Origin: Enterovibrio paralichthyis
GTDB lineage: Bacteria; Pseudomonadota; Gammaproteobacteria; Enterobacterales; Vibrionaceae
Assembly: GCF_019209835.1 (NCBI RefSeq)
Contig: NZ_JAHUTS010000002.1
Span: forward strand, 372,001 to 436,000
Length of the DNA: 64,000 nucleotides
Direction: 5' to 3'
The notes beneath the pieces are model-generated. The model was not told where the DNA came from and searched no databases. It saw nothing but the letters and a program-made list of their open reading frames with translations. Below, one piece after another: positions 9,264 to 18,247 of this stretch (the stretch's first letter is position 1; each line of letters opens with the position of its first letter). The position numbers and the translations under genes are program-made.

Positions 9264-9854
9264 TTACCAACCAAGCATCGCTTTTGACTGTTTCTTACGG
9301 ATTTCGGTTTCGTCAGCCCACTCGATCAGACCGGTTTCGAGATCCATCAGACGCATGGTCATTTTGTAATAAACATCTTCGTCGCTGCCATCGCGCTTGG
9401 TGATGCTGGAAAGGTTGCCGTAAAGCATGTACTGCGCACCGACCATTTTACCGAACTGAATCGCAGTACCCGGGTTGACCAGCGCATCGTTATTTTGGAA
9501 ATCCAGTTGCTTGCGAACCGCTTCAACGCGCGTCATATCTACAAAACGGAACTTACCAGAATTGATTAGACGGGTGCTGATACTGTCTGTGATGGACTCA
9601 GTATCAATGTGTTCCGCGGTTTTGTTTTTTACTGACTCGACGAAGACAATCGGACGGCTGTCACGGGTGATCGCCGCAACGGCACCGGATGACAACATAC
9701 TGTCAGTCATATCGACAGCGATTCTCTGCAAATCTGTTGAACCGAATTCAATGGTTGTGGTTTCCACTTCCTGCGCATCACCGTAGGTGACCTGTTTGGC
9801 ACAACCGCCCATGATGAGGGCAACGCCCATCAGCGCAATAAGACTCTTTTTCAT
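9264..9854 (-). CDS. lpoB: Penicillin-binding protein activator LpoB
   Basis: Outer-membrane lipoprotein that reaches through the peptidoglycan to stimulate the bifunctional synthase PBP1B. The 196-residue precursor has lipobox MGGC (Cys near residue 18), a short linker and the LpoB fold, with the recognisable stretch VESVKNKTAEHIDTESITDS and the C-terminal YKMTMRLMDLETGLIEWADE. It lacks the long Pro-rich linker of the enterobacterial protein, typical of shorter Vibrio versions. Neighbours ycfL and thiK confirm the locus. Confidence 0.92.
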   Translation of the reverse strand: MKKSLIALMGVALIMGGCAKQVTYGDAQEVETTTIEFGSTDLQRIAVDMTDSMLSSGAVAAITRDSRPIVFVESVKNKTAEHIDTESITDSISTRLINSGKFRFVDMTRVEAVRKQLDFQNNDALVNPGTAIQFGKMVGAQYMLYGNLSSITKRDGSDEDVYYKMTMRLMDLETGLIEWADETEIRKKQSKAMLGW

Positions 9855-9876
9855 TCGCCTACCTGCTTTGTGTTAT

Positions 9877-10263
9877 TTATTGAATATTGCGTAATGAGAT
9901 GCGGAAATTCTTCGCATCCGGATTCAGCGCTACACCCTGGAGCGTCACGGTTTCACCGCCATAGACGATAAACTGACGCCATGGTGATTTACCGCTGTCC
10001 ACTTCCAGCCCCTGTGCATCGTACCAGTTAAAGCGATACTGCAGATTCTGCGTTTCACCGCTTTTATTAGTTACGTCCACCTGCGCCAGCAGACGGTCAT
10101 TGACGGTACTGGTTTTGGCGTTGCCAAATTCCAGCTTTTTGCCCAGGACAGAACTGCCGAGCACTACATTTTGGTTGCTGCTGTCGATACTGATACCCGC
10201 TGATTGATTGGCACAGCCAGACAACAGCAACACACCTGACAACAAAATCATCGCATATTTCAT
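9877..10263 (-). CDS. ycfL: YcfL family lipoprotein
   Basis: Small lipoprotein (128 residues from the ATG at 10263) with lipobox LLSGC and an immunoglobulin-like beta-rich mature domain (LQYRFNWYDAQGLEVDSG, then WRQFIVYGGETVTLQGVA). YcfL has no established function but is conserved beside lpoB. Two adjacent ATGs occur; the second has AGGAGG 6 bases upstream and overlaps the previous gene's stop in TGATG, so translation is coupled. The longer frame reaching 10323 lies inside the upstream gene and is not used. Confidence 0.85.
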   Translation of the reverse strand: MKYAMILLSGVLLLSGCANQSAGISIDSSNQNVVLGSSVLGKKLEFGNAKTSTVNDRLLAQVDVTNKSGETQNLQYRFNWYDAQGLEVDSGKSPWRQFIVYGGETVTLQGVALNPDAKNFRISLRNIQ

Positions 10264-11705
10264 CATATGCCTCCTAAAATCCCCTTCCAATGAACCAGTT
10301 TGTTCCCCTGTCGTGATACCCACAACAAGGTGGTTTGTCCCGGTTCAATCGTTACATTTATATATTGTCCTTCTGCCTGAACAGAAAGTGGACCTTTTGA
10401 ATAATAACCACTGAAAATACCGACGCTTTCCGGCAATGTCTGCCAGCTCCGCGTGTCTGGCTGTTCGCTCAGCGCATTGAAGATGCTCACCACCAAACTG
10501 CCGATACCACTTTCATCCTGCTCTGCCAAAGACTTGCGCATTTCATTTTTTGCCACAACGCGCAGGATTTGTCTCACCGCCATGGATGGCATGGCTTCGT
10601 TGAGCGCCTTCTGAGCCATGCGGTTAACGTTCACCAACTCAGCAGGTTTAACAAGGCTACCTTGCACCACCAGTGCTTTTTGCGCTCCAACACTCATTGA
10701 AGGGTAGTATGGCAACGCGACCGTGTGTGATTCCACATAGCCCCGGCTGTCGGTAAGCCAAAGAGGCAAACGCCAGAACGCCCTCGCATTCACAATGCCC
10801 TGCTCGTTCAGAATAACCAGCTGGCCTTTGTCTTTGCCCGGCGGTTGATAGTTGCCGTATTTTTTTTCCAGCATTGCCAACGCATCACCGCGCCCCTGAC
10901 GATAGGCGATGCGCATGACAGCATAAGCCACATAACGGTTTTCCGGTTCTACCGCCAACGCCCTGGAGTAATCAATAAACGCGCTGTTCAGGTTTCCCTC
11001 TGCTTCATACAGCAACGCGGACAGGTAAAAAAGGTATGCGTTCTGAACTGTACCCAATTTGCTACCCACGTCGGGATAACGTGAAAGCACAGCGCCGACA
11101 TTTTCACTGATACCGTTTTGCGTTGCAGTTTGCTGCACGTCCTCAAGCTCACGTTCACGGATTTTCCGTGCACGCTCCTGAACCAGATTCGCGCGCCGCA
11201 CTTCCACCAGTGCACCTTGCAAATCGTGCTGCTGAAGGTAGTTCAGCGTCAGGTAAAGGTGGAGGAAACCCAGCTCATAATCCGCAGGTACGTAATCAAT
11301 CATATTGTCATTGGTGACAAGTGCCCCCAACTGATTCACGCCATTTGACAACTGAATGATCGCCGCGTTTTGCTGCTCCGTAGCCGCATTGTCCGCCTTC
11401 TCTAACGCTTCTTTACTCAACGCAGGATCACCGGCCAAAAGGGCTATGCGGCCTTTTTCCATGCCATCGAGAATATCACCGTCCGGTGTATCCGGCAGTT
11501 CATCAAGCGCTTGCTGGTATTCGCCAGCCGCCGTCAGCGTATGTGGCGCCTGCAACGCTGCTGAATAATGACTGAAAAGTGATTGCGCAGATAAATTGGC
11601 GCAGCCTGCGAGCGATGCGCTCAGGCAGACAACCAATAACTTAGCGGGAGAGATAAAAAGAGCCCGATTCCGGCGGGGTCGGGCCCGTTTGATATAAGCG
11701 ATCAT
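10263..11705 (-). CDS. COG3014 family TPR-like lipoprotein
   Basis: The 480-residue precursor has a basic N terminus, a hydrophobic segment and lipobox LAGC (Cys near residue 35). The first half contains alpha-helical tetratricopeptide-like repeats (AEGNLNSAFIDYSRALAVEPENRYVAYA around residue 240) and the second half is beta-rich. Members of COG3014 are found with lpoB and ycfL in Vibrio and relatives, suggesting a role in the same envelope complex; this is inference from linkage. It overlaps hinT by one base (TAATG) and ycfL by one base (TGATG). Confidence 0.8.
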   Translation of the reverse strand: MIAYIKRARPRRNRALFISPAKLLVVCLSASLAGCANLSAQSLFSHYSAALQAPHTLTAAGEYQQALDELPDTPDGDILDGMEKGRIALLAGDPALSKEALEKADNAATEQQNAAIIQLSNGVNQLGALVTNDNMIDYVPADYELGFLHLYLTLNYLQQHDLQGALVEVRRANLVQERARKIRERELEDVQQTATQNGISENVGAVLSRYPDVGSKLGTVQNAYLFYLSALLYEAEGNLNSAFIDYSRALAVEPENRYVAYAVMRIAYRQGRGDALAMLEKKYGNYQPPGKDKGQLVILNEQGIVNARAFWRLPLWLTDSRGYVESHTVALPYYPSMSVGAQKALVVQGSLVKPAELVNVNRMAQKALNEAMPSMAVRQILRVVAKNEMRKSLAEQDESGIGSLVVSIFNALSEQPDTRSWQTLPESVGIFSGYYSKGPLSVQAEGQYINVTIEPGQTTLLWVSRQGNKLVHWKGILGGI

Positions 11706-12055
11706 TAACCGATGAGCATCGGTCCCAATGGTCGACCACCAAGCAGGTGCAGGTGGATATGGTAAACCTCCTGACCGCCATGGCTGTTGCAGTTCATGAT
11801 AAGGCGGTAGCCTTCTTCGGCAATCCCCTCTTCTTTTGCAAGTTTACGCGCTACGGTAAACATACGTCCCATCGCGGCTTCATCATCAGCTTCGATGTCG
11901 TTAACCGTTGGGATCAGCTTATTCGGAATAATCAGGATATGGCTTGGCGCACGAGGATTGATGTCGCGAAATGCTGTGACGAGATCGTCTTGGTAAACCA
12001 CGTCAGCGGGAATTTCTTTCCGGATGATTTTACTGAAAATGGTTTCTTCGGCCAC
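11705..12055 (-). CDS. hinT: Purine nucleoside phosphoramidase HinT
   Basis: Histidine-triad hydrolase of adenosine phosphoramidates and aminoacyl-adenylates, cytoplasmic. The catalytic HxHxH signature reads YHIHLHLLGG near the C terminus, and FRDINPRAPSHILIIPN forms the conserved core. I choose the GTG at 12055, giving a product that starts MAEETIFSKII as in Escherichia coli, with TGGAG upstream; a TTG four codons earlier would place the Shine-Dalgarno inside the gene. It heads the lpoB operon. Confidence 0.95.
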   Translation of the reverse strand: MAEETIFSKIIRKEIPADVVYQDDLVTAFRDINPRAPSHILIIPNKLIPTVNDIEADDEAAMGRMFTVARKLAKEEGIAEEGYRLIMNCNSHGGQEVYHIHLHLLGGRPLGPMLIG

Positions 12056-12527
12056 GGGCAACTCCAAATGAATGATTTTGAATGAATACGTTGAGCCACC
12101 TCTGGATGCCTGCTTCAGCAGTGGCTGTGTATCAGTATGCTAGAGACCCGTGCGTTGAGCAATAATGAACAATGTTTTAAAAGCGCCAATTGCCTCAAGA
12201 AAACCCCACATCGCGAAATTGGTGAAAAATCACCCAGCAACCAGCCGGACTCATCAGCCACCTGTCGTTTATTAACCACTTAGTCAGCAAATTTGCGCAT
12301 CACTTCAAAGAGTCGGAACCACACAGCTATTCAAACATAAAGTTTTTGAAATACTTGCGGATGATAAAAACATCAATGTGGTAGAAAGCAAATGCGTGTT
12401 CACGAGCCAGAACAAACGCATACCGCACTAAACCATTGGCACCAACATTCTATGAGCTTCTTTTCTTTCAACTTTGAGCTCTATTTTCAGGGGATACATC
12501 GACCTATGGTCGGTGGGAGGGATACAA
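12056..12527. other. Intergenic region between divergent hinT and chemoreceptor genes
   Basis: About 470 bases without a supported gene. It must hold the promoters for the leftward hinT operon and the rightward chemoreceptor gene. I see no perfect operator, hairpin terminator or RNA gene in it. Confidence 0.5.
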
Positions 12528-14531
12528 ATGGCTAAAAAACGACAAAGTTCAGTGATTCGACGCGTCTACGCAGGTTTTGCAGTACTCGCAATCAGCTTAA
12601 TTGCCACCAATACACTCAACCTAAACAACTCACAAACTATCCATGGACAGCTCGAAACCGTCACCTCAGAAGCCCTCCCGTTCGTTAACCTCTCAAATGA
12701 AGCCAGCGTTAGCCTGCTAACCGCAGACAAGATTTTCAAAGACTATCTCACCAGCAGTAACGGTGCACAGAGCGAACAGGTTTTGCAGAACTTTGAAGCC
12801 GCAAGGGAAAAATTCGACAGCGCATTGACGAACCTCTACGACGCATCATCACAAAACGCAGAGCTTACCAGCCAGTTGGAAGCACTGCGCGAAGTGGAAA
12901 ACCGTTACTTTGCTGAAGCGTCAATCGCCATCGCCAACTACCAGCGCCAGCAAACCGCAAAAGACGCCGGTGTGAAAGCCGCTCGCCAATTCCAGCGAAT
13001 GAACACAGCCTTGGCGTTGGGCATGCAGGACTTTGTTGCCAACAATGGCAACACCACAGTGAAAATCATCTCTAAAACGTATTTCAAAAAGCTGCAGGAA
13101 ACAGAAATCCACACCTCTGACGCACTGGCAAGCAGTAACCTGGATGATGTCACCAAAGCCATTGCAGAAAACAAACGCAGTGTGAACCAGTTGAATTACT
13201 CTTTCCGCTCGCTCACATCACAGCTGCCTGAGCTGAAAGAAAAATTCCAGAAAGAATTGGACGCATTCTCGCACGACGTAAGCCGTGAAGGCGGCGTACT
13301 GGACCAGCACTACATGTACCTGGTTGCTACCAAAGAGCTTTACACCAACATCGCCAACCTGGCCGCCGAAGTGGACAAAACCATGGCGATTCTGGAACAG
13401 TTCCGTGGTCAGGCAGAATCTGTGATGGCTGAGTCTATAGAACAGGCGAACGAGTCATTTGCAAACGGTGTGCGCCAGACCATCCTGATCGGTGTGCTGA
13501 TTCTGGCAATCACTGTTTTTATCGGCTGGCACATTGCACGCAGTGTACGCAAACCGCTGAGAAGCACACTGACCGTGCTTGAGGCACTCACGCAAGGTGA
13601 CATGACCAAACGCATTGAAGTGAACGAACACAACGAATTCGGCCAACTTGCTGACCACATCAACACCTTGGCATCCAACCTTCAGGGCATTTTGCGTCAG
13701 CTGAAAGACGCTGCCGAAGAGCAGGCGCAAGTGGCGGCGGAAAACCAGTCCACCACCCAAACCGCAAAAGCCCAGCTCAATGAGCAACGCCAACAGACAA
13801 CGGCGGTTGCCGCAGCCATGACACAAATGGAACACTCGGTTCAGGACGTTGCAAACAGCGCCCAGCACACCATGGACAAAGTCATGGAAGTGAGTGACGC
13901 AGCAACGAAAGGCCGCGAAATCATGACCCGCAATATCAGCACCACCCACCAGCTATCTACACGCCTGGATCAGTCGGTGGCCGCAGTCTCGTCGTTGCAG
14001 GAAATGTCAGCCAACATTGAAACCATTCTGGATGTGATCAGCAATATTGCCGACCAGACCAACCTGCTGGCACTCAACGCTGCCATTGAAGCCGCACGCG
14101 CCGGTGAACAAGGCCGCGGGTTTGCTGTGGTTGCCGATGAAGTGCGTGTGCTGGCCAAGCGCACATCAGATTCCACATCAGAAATCGAAGAGATGATCAG
14201 CAAGCTGCAGTCGCAATCACGTGAAGCTGTTCAGGTGATGCAAGAGTGCGTGACAGAAATGAGCAACAGCGTGGCACAGGCTTCAGACGCCAACTCAGCG
14301 ATGGAAGAAATTGAAGCCATCATCATGATGATCAGCGACATGAGCAGCCAGATTGCGCAAGCTGCCGCCGAGCAGCGCACAACCTCTGCCGATATTGCTC
14401 GCAACGTTGAGCATATTTCCTACATTGCCGACAACAGCTACACCGCGATGCAGGACGTTGCAGGTGCCAGCCAGCGTCTGGATCAACAAGCCGTGAACCA
14501 AAACGAACTGGTACACAAATTCACGGTGTAG
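12528..14531 (+). CDS. Methyl-accepting chemotaxis protein
   Basis: Membrane chemoreceptor of 667 residues. From the ATG at 12528 (GGGAGG just upstream) it has a first membrane segment at about residues 13-29 and a periplasmic helical domain of about 290 residues. The second membrane segment (ILIGVLILAITVFIGWHIA, near 324-342) is followed by a HAMP domain and a cytoplasmic coiled coil with the signalling tip NIADQTNLLALNAAIEAARA. No C-terminal pentapeptide tether is present. The sensed ligand is unknown. A start 18 codons upstream lacks a ribosome site. It is monocistronic. Confidence 0.95.
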   Translation: MAKKRQSSVIRRVYAGFAVLAISLIATNTLNLNNSQTIHGQLETVTSEALPFVNLSNEASVSLLTADKIFKDYLTSSNGAQSEQVLQNFEAAREKFDSALTNLYDASSQNAELTSQLEALREVENRYFAEASIAIANYQRQQTAKDAGVKAARQFQRMNTALALGMQDFVANNGNTTVKIISKTYFKKLQETEIHTSDALASSNLDDVTKAIAENKRSVNQLNYSFRSLTSQLPELKEKFQKELDAFSHDVSREGGVLDQHYMYLVATKELYTNIANLAAEVDKTMAILEQFRGQAESVMAESIEQANESFANGVRQTILIGVLILAITVFIGWHIARSVRKPLRSTLTVLEALTQGDMTKRIEVNEHNEFGQLADHINTLASNLQGILRQLKDAAEEQAQVAAENQSTTQTAKAQLNEQRQQTTAVAAAMTQMEHSVQDVANSAQHTMDKVMEVSDAATKGREIMTRNISTTHQLSTRLDQSVAAVSSLQEMSANIETILDVISNIADQTNLLALNAAIEAARAGEQGRGFAVVADEVRVLAKRTSDSTSEIEEMISKLQSQSREAVQVMQECVTEMSNSVAQASDANSAMEEIEAIIMMISDMSSQIAQAAAEQRTTSADIARNVEHISYIADNSYTAMQDVAGASQRLDQQAVNQNELVHKFTV

Positions 14532-14553
14532 ATATTTCTTTGCCGTAAAACAG

Positions 14554-14580
14554 ACAAAGCGGGCCCCGAGCCCGCTTTGT
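14554..14580. terminator. Bidirectional terminator between the chemoreceptor and nitronate monooxygenase genes
   Basis: A 10-bp stem, ACAAAGCGGG with CCCGCTTTGT, lies between two convergent genes. Confidence 0.85.
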
Positions 14581-14599
14581 CGTTTATGGCTATACCAAC

Positions 14600-15649
14600 T
14601 TAATCGTGGATGCCCATCAGCGCATGGGTAATGTCAGCCGCACTGGTTTCCTTGCAATGTCCATTGTTCATCCCCGACCAAAGTGGCGTGAACTCGTCAC
14701 TGCCGCGCTTTTCCGCGGCGGCGCGCAAAGGTCCCATTTCTATCGATGCGTACGGAAAATACGGCGCATCTTCCCGCACACTCCCCAGCCCTGACATAGC
14801 ACCGTTGACAATGCCCCGCGCTGGACGGCCAGAGAAAATATTGGTGATCTCGGTATGGTTAGCCTTGGCCGATTTTAACGCCTGACGGTGCAGCGCCGAC
14901 GTTTTGGCTTCGTCACACAGCAGGAAGGCTGTCCCTATCTGTACAGCACTGGCACCCAGGTCAAAAGCCCGGACAACATCCTCCCGCGTTGCAATGCCTC
15001 CAGCGGCGATTAACGGCAAAGAAACCCGGGTAGAAACCGCCTGCAGCAGCTCAAAGATTGGCAGCTGTGTTGAAAGATCAGCGGTTAAAAACATCCCCCT
15101 GTGACCACCCGCTTCCACACCCTGCAGGATCACGGCATCACAGCCGTTTTGTTCCAGCCAGATTGCTTCTTCAACCGTTGTTGCAGATGAAAACACCTTC
15201 GCGCCCCACCCTTTGACTTTTGCCAGCAAGGATTCATCCGGCAAACCAAAATGGAAACTCACCACTGACGGCGAATATGGAGCAATGGCATCCGCGATCT
15301 CGTCACTGAATGGCAGTCGACTGGCTTTGTTGCCAAAGGTGCTTTCATCAATGTCAAAGCGCTCGAAATAGCCTGACAGTTGCTGCCGCCATTGGGCATG
15401 GCGTTCTGCATCAAAAGGCAGTTCCTGATGGCAAAAGAAATTCAGGTTAAATGGCTTGTCTGACGCCGCTTTAAACCTTTCTATTTCCGTAACGATATCG
15501 TTTTTACTGAGCATGCCGCAGGGAATGGAGCCTAAACCGCCAGCACGGCTGACAGCCAATGCCAGTTGGCTATCCTGCACTCCGGCCATAGGCGCCTGAA
15601 CCATGGGTATCGCCACACCCAACCATTCTGCGAACGCTTTGCCTTTCAT
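14600..15649 (-). CDS. Nitronate monooxygenase family flavoprotein
   Basis: FMN-dependent TIM-barrel enzyme of the nitronate monooxygenase/2-nitropropane dioxygenase family, which detoxifies propionate-3-nitronate and related compounds. Visible motifs are VPMVQAPMAGVQ at the N terminus, GVEAGGHRG near residue 181 (catalytic His and FMN phosphate region) and LPLIAAGGIATREDV with SAVQIGTAF further on. The ATG at 15649 has AAAGGA 8 bases upstream; an 11-codon extension has no such site. Length (349 residues) is normal. The enzyme family is certain, the physiological substrate is not. Confidence 0.88.
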   Translation of the reverse strand: MKGKAFAEWLGVAIPMVQAPMAGVQDSQLALAVSRAGGLGSIPCGMLSKNDIVTEIERFKAASDKPFNLNFFCHQELPFDAERHAQWRQQLSGYFERFDIDESTFGNKASRLPFSDEIADAIAPYSPSVVSFHFGLPDESLLAKVKGWGAKVFSSATTVEEAIWLEQNGCDAVILQGVEAGGHRGMFLTADLSTQLPIFELLQAVSTRVSLPLIAAGGIATREDVVRAFDLGASAVQIGTAFLLCDEAKTSALHRQALKSAKANHTEITNIFSGRPARGIVNGAMSGLGSVREDAPYFPYASIEMGPLRAAAEKRGSDEFTPLWSGMNNGHCKETSAADITHALMGIHD

Positions 15650-15890
15650 CTCACTGATCCTTTGTGATTGGTTTATACCCAAACAACCTAAAGATGCAGG
15701 ATTCAGGTCGTTTGGGGATATCCCTCAATCTTGCACGTAAATACCGCCAAAACAACACAGGCCATTTAAGGATGACTTGGTGCTCAAACAATCCGACGAG
15801 CCAAACCGATCCAACGCCGCTAGAACTGTGATCCAGATTCACCTTCGCATTTTTGCGAATCATCACGCAGGATTCTTGTGGCATAAATCA

Positions 15891-15910
15891 AAAAGAAAGC
15901 GCTTTCTTTT
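15891..15910. promoter_or_regulatory. Perfect 20-bp palindrome upstream of the GH17 genes, LacI-family operator candidate
   Basis: AAAAGAAAGCGCTTTCTTTT is self-complementary over all 20 bases with a central GCGC. Even palindromes of the GAAAGCGCTTTC type are characteristic of LacI-family sugar regulators. It sits 86 bases before the first GH17 start. No LacI-type regulator is in the window, so the binding protein would act from elsewhere. Confidence 0.6.
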
Positions 15911-15995
15911 CGGTGTAAGAAACAGAAACGAAAGCCAGACAGATAACTAAAAACGCAAAACATCGCTAGATGAACGACCACATGGAGTATTCACA

Positions 15996-16871
15996 GTGTC
16001 GAGCAAAATTATCAGGGTTGAGCAGCATGGAGCAGAGTGGCTCAGCCATTTGAAGCAGCAAACCCGCAATCGCGTAGAAAGTAAGATTCACGGCATTTGT
16101 TTTAGCCCTTATGTCGATGGACAAGGGCCAGGAACCCAGGTCACTGAAGCCCAAATTCACGAACGCTTGCAAATCATTGCGCCCTACGTGAAATGGATTC
16201 GAACCTTTTCCTGCACCGAGGGGAATGAGCATATTCCGCGTATCGCCAAAGAGTATGGTTTGAAAACCATGGTGGGCGTTTGGCTCGGCAGCGAAATGGA
16301 AAAAAATGACGTTGAAATGCAAAACGCCATTGCCTTGGCACAGGAAGGTAGTGCCGACATTCTCGGTGTCGGAAATGAAGTGTTGCTTCGTGGTGATATG
16401 TCTGAGGATGCGCTCATTGGGTATATCGAACAAGCCAAGGATGCCCTGCCGAATACACCCGTCGGCTATGTTGATGCGTATTTTCTATTCGAAGATTTTC
16501 CGCGCGTCGCGGATGCCTGCCAGGTCATCCTGACCAACTGCTACCCCTTCTGGGAAGGCTGCCCAGAGCAGTTTGCTGTTCCCTACATGAAAGAGATGTA
16601 CCGCCGCGCCATTGCAGCAGGGAAAGGCAAACCCGTCATTGTGTCTGAGACAGGCTGGCCGAACGAAGGCATTGCCGAGCGTGGCGCAATCCCCTCTCTC
16701 GAAAATGCCCTTAAATACTTCGTCGATACCTACAACTGGGCGGATGAAGAGAACATTGATGTGTTCTATTTTTCATCGTTCGACGAGGCCTGGAAAGTCG
16801 AAAAAGAAGGCGCGGTGGGCGCGTATTGGGGGCTTTGGGACAAAGACGGCAACTTCAAATACAAAGAATGA
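15996..16871 (+). CDS. GH17-family beta-1,3-glucanase-like glycoside hydrolase (first copy)
   Basis: The 291-residue product fits the compact bacterial GH17 branch (COG5309), TIM-barrel enzymes acting on beta-1,3-linked glucans such as laminarin. The acid/base Glu is E128 in GVGNEVLL and the nucleophile E218 in IVSETGWPNEG. No signal peptide is visible, so it should act in the cytoplasm, perhaps on imported oligosaccharides. The start is GTG at 15996 with GGAG upstream; the nearby ATG is in another frame. It is followed 6 bases later by a second, divergent GH17 gene. Exact specificity is unknown. Confidence 0.82.
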   Translation: MSSKIIRVEQHGAEWLSHLKQQTRNRVESKIHGICFSPYVDGQGPGTQVTEAQIHERLQIIAPYVKWIRTFSCTEGNEHIPRIAKEYGLKTMVGVWLGSEMEKNDVEMQNAIALAQEGSADILGVGNEVLLRGDMSEDALIGYIEQAKDALPNTPVGYVDAYFLFEDFPRVADACQVILTNCYPFWEGCPEQFAVPYMKEMYRRAIAAGKGKPVIVSETGWPNEGIAERGAIPSLENALKYFVDTYNWADEENIDVFYFSSFDEAWKVEKEGAVGAYWGLWDKDGNFKYKE

Positions 16872-16877
16872 TTTTTC

Positions 16878-17828
16878 ATGAGCAGCCAAATCAAACAGGA
16901 AGAACAAACAGGTAGACGCACAATGGAATACAGAAACGCTATTTGCTACTCAGGTTACCGCGAAGGACAAGACCCTAGACAAGGAATTTATCCTTCCTAT
17001 CAGGAAATCAAAGAAGATCTACACATTCTTGCGCCAAACTGGTCAGCACTGCGCTTGTATGACTGCAGCACCCACGCCGAACTGGTTTTGCAGGTAATCA
17101 AAGACGAAGGGCTCGATTTCAAGGTGATGCTGGGCGCAGATGTCGCAGCTGAAATGAGCAACCCTGAATGCCCATGGGGTGCAGAATTCAGCGAAGAAAC
17201 GCTGGAAAAAAACCGCCGGCACAATGAAGAAGAAATTGACCGCTTAATAGAGTTGGCGAACGCCTACCCTGACATCGTCGGCTATGTGTCGGTGGGCAAT
17301 GAAGCCAGCGTCGAATGGAGCGATCATCTGATCTCCGTTGAAAAACTGGTTGAACACGTCAACAAGGTGAAGGCGGCAATCTCGCAGCCCGTCACCTTCT
17401 GTGAAAACTATGTTCCGTGGACAAACAAACTCGCTCCCTTGGCGGAAGCTGTGGACTTTATCTCCCTGCATACCTATCCGGTTTGGGAATACAAAACCAT
17501 TGATGATGCACTGGGATACACAAAGCAGAACTACCTTGCTGTTGCTGAACTGTATCCAAATAAACCGGTGGTGATCACCGAAGCGGGCTGGGCGACTGCC
17601 TCAAACGGGCGGGGTATTGAGCCGTGGAATGCTTCGGAAGATCTTCAGGCGCAATATTACGATCAGCTGCTGGAATGGACGCGCAAAGAGAAGATCCTCA
17701 CCTTCGTTTTTGAAGCGTTCGATGAGCCATGGAAAGGTGATGCGCACCCGCAGGAGCCAGAAAAACACTGGGGTTTGTTCAAAGTGGATCGCACGCCAAA
17801 ACTGGTGATGCAATCACTCTATGGTTAA
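16878..17828 (+). CDS. GH17-family glycoside hydrolase (second copy)
   Basis: A 316-residue paralogue of the preceding gene, also without signal peptide. The catalytic pair is E142 in YVSVGNEASVEW and E235 in VVITEAGWAT, with the aromatic SLHTYPVWEY loop between them. Overall similarity to the first copy is low away from the active site, so this is an old duplication or separate recruitment, not a recent tandem copy. A shorter start at 16923 (MEYRNAICYSG) is possible; neither has a strong ribosome site. The pair is very likely one operon under the palindrome upstream. Confidence 0.82.
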   Translation: MSSQIKQEEQTGRRTMEYRNAICYSGYREGQDPRQGIYPSYQEIKEDLHILAPNWSALRLYDCSTHAELVLQVIKDEGLDFKVMLGADVAAEMSNPECPWGAEFSEETLEKNRRHNEEEIDRLIELANAYPDIVGYVSVGNEASVEWSDHLISVEKLVEHVNKVKAAISQPVTFCENYVPWTNKLAPLAEAVDFISLHTYPVWEYKTIDDALGYTKQNYLAVAELYPNKPVVITEAGWATASNGRGIEPWNASEDLQAQYYDQLLEWTRKEKILTFVFEAFDEPWKGDAHPQEPEKHWGLFKVDRTPKLVMQSLYG

Positions 17829-17832
17829 CAAC

Positions 17833-17855
17833 AAAGGGCGGATTGACCGCCCTTT
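17833..17855. terminator. Terminator after the GH17 operon
   Basis: Stem AAAGGGCGG with CCGCCCTTT around ATTGA, between convergent genes, followed by a pyrimidine-rich tract. Confidence 0.85.
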
Positions 17856-17874
17856 TCTCTTCTCAAACGCCTGG

Positions 17875-18177
17875 TTAGAAATCAATACAGCCTTCTACCA
17901 GTACGACCTTCACATCAGAACAGGACTGACGCAGTGCCTTCCAAGGTTTGTATTCTTCCGAGTTATACCAGAGTTTGTATTGCTCGATACTGGTAAATTC
18001 ATGCACAACCATACGCGTGCTCTCCCATTCACCTTCCAGTGCTTCACCCACTGCACCTTTTACCAGAAATCGGCCACCATATTGCTCAATAGTCGGGATA
18101 TGTCCTTTCACGTACTCAGCAAACTTGGTTTGATCGGAAATATTCAAGATATTGACGATGCCATACGCTTTTTTCAT
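17875..18177 (-). CDS. DUF1330 domain protein
   Basis: This 100-residue protein has the ferredoxin-like alpha/beta fold of the DUF1330 family: GIVNILNISDQTKFAEYVKGHIP, then RMVVHEFTSIEQYKLWYNSEEY, where the W-YNSEEY motif is diagnostic. Family members are dimeric small proteins without agreed function, sometimes linked to reactive-compound degradation. It stands alone on the minus strand. Confidence 0.8.
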   Translation of the reverse strand: MKKAYGIVNILNISDQTKFAEYVKGHIPTIEQYGGRFLVKGAVGEALEGEWESTRMVVHEFTSIEQYKLWYNSEEYKPWKALRQSCSDVKVVLVEGCIDF

Positions 18178-18247
18178 GGTTCTGCGTCCATCGGACTACG
18201 ATGCGATCCAGCTTAGACCGACGAGTCCTTTTTCGGGATAAATGTTG

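Noticed and set aside
12056..12067. TTG start giving a four-residue longer HinT
   Set aside because: It would include the Shine-Dalgarno sequence inside the gene; the GTG at 12055 gives the conserved MAEETIFSKII start.
13455..13949. 164-codon minus-strand frame inside the chemoreceptor gene
   Set aside because: It is a Cys/Leu/Val-rich mirror of a coiled-coil coding region and is fully contained in a certain gene.
15651..15884. 77-codon minus-strand frame upstream of the nitronate monooxygenase gene
   Set aside because: No ribosome site or family similarity; it overlaps the promoter region of the two divergent units.
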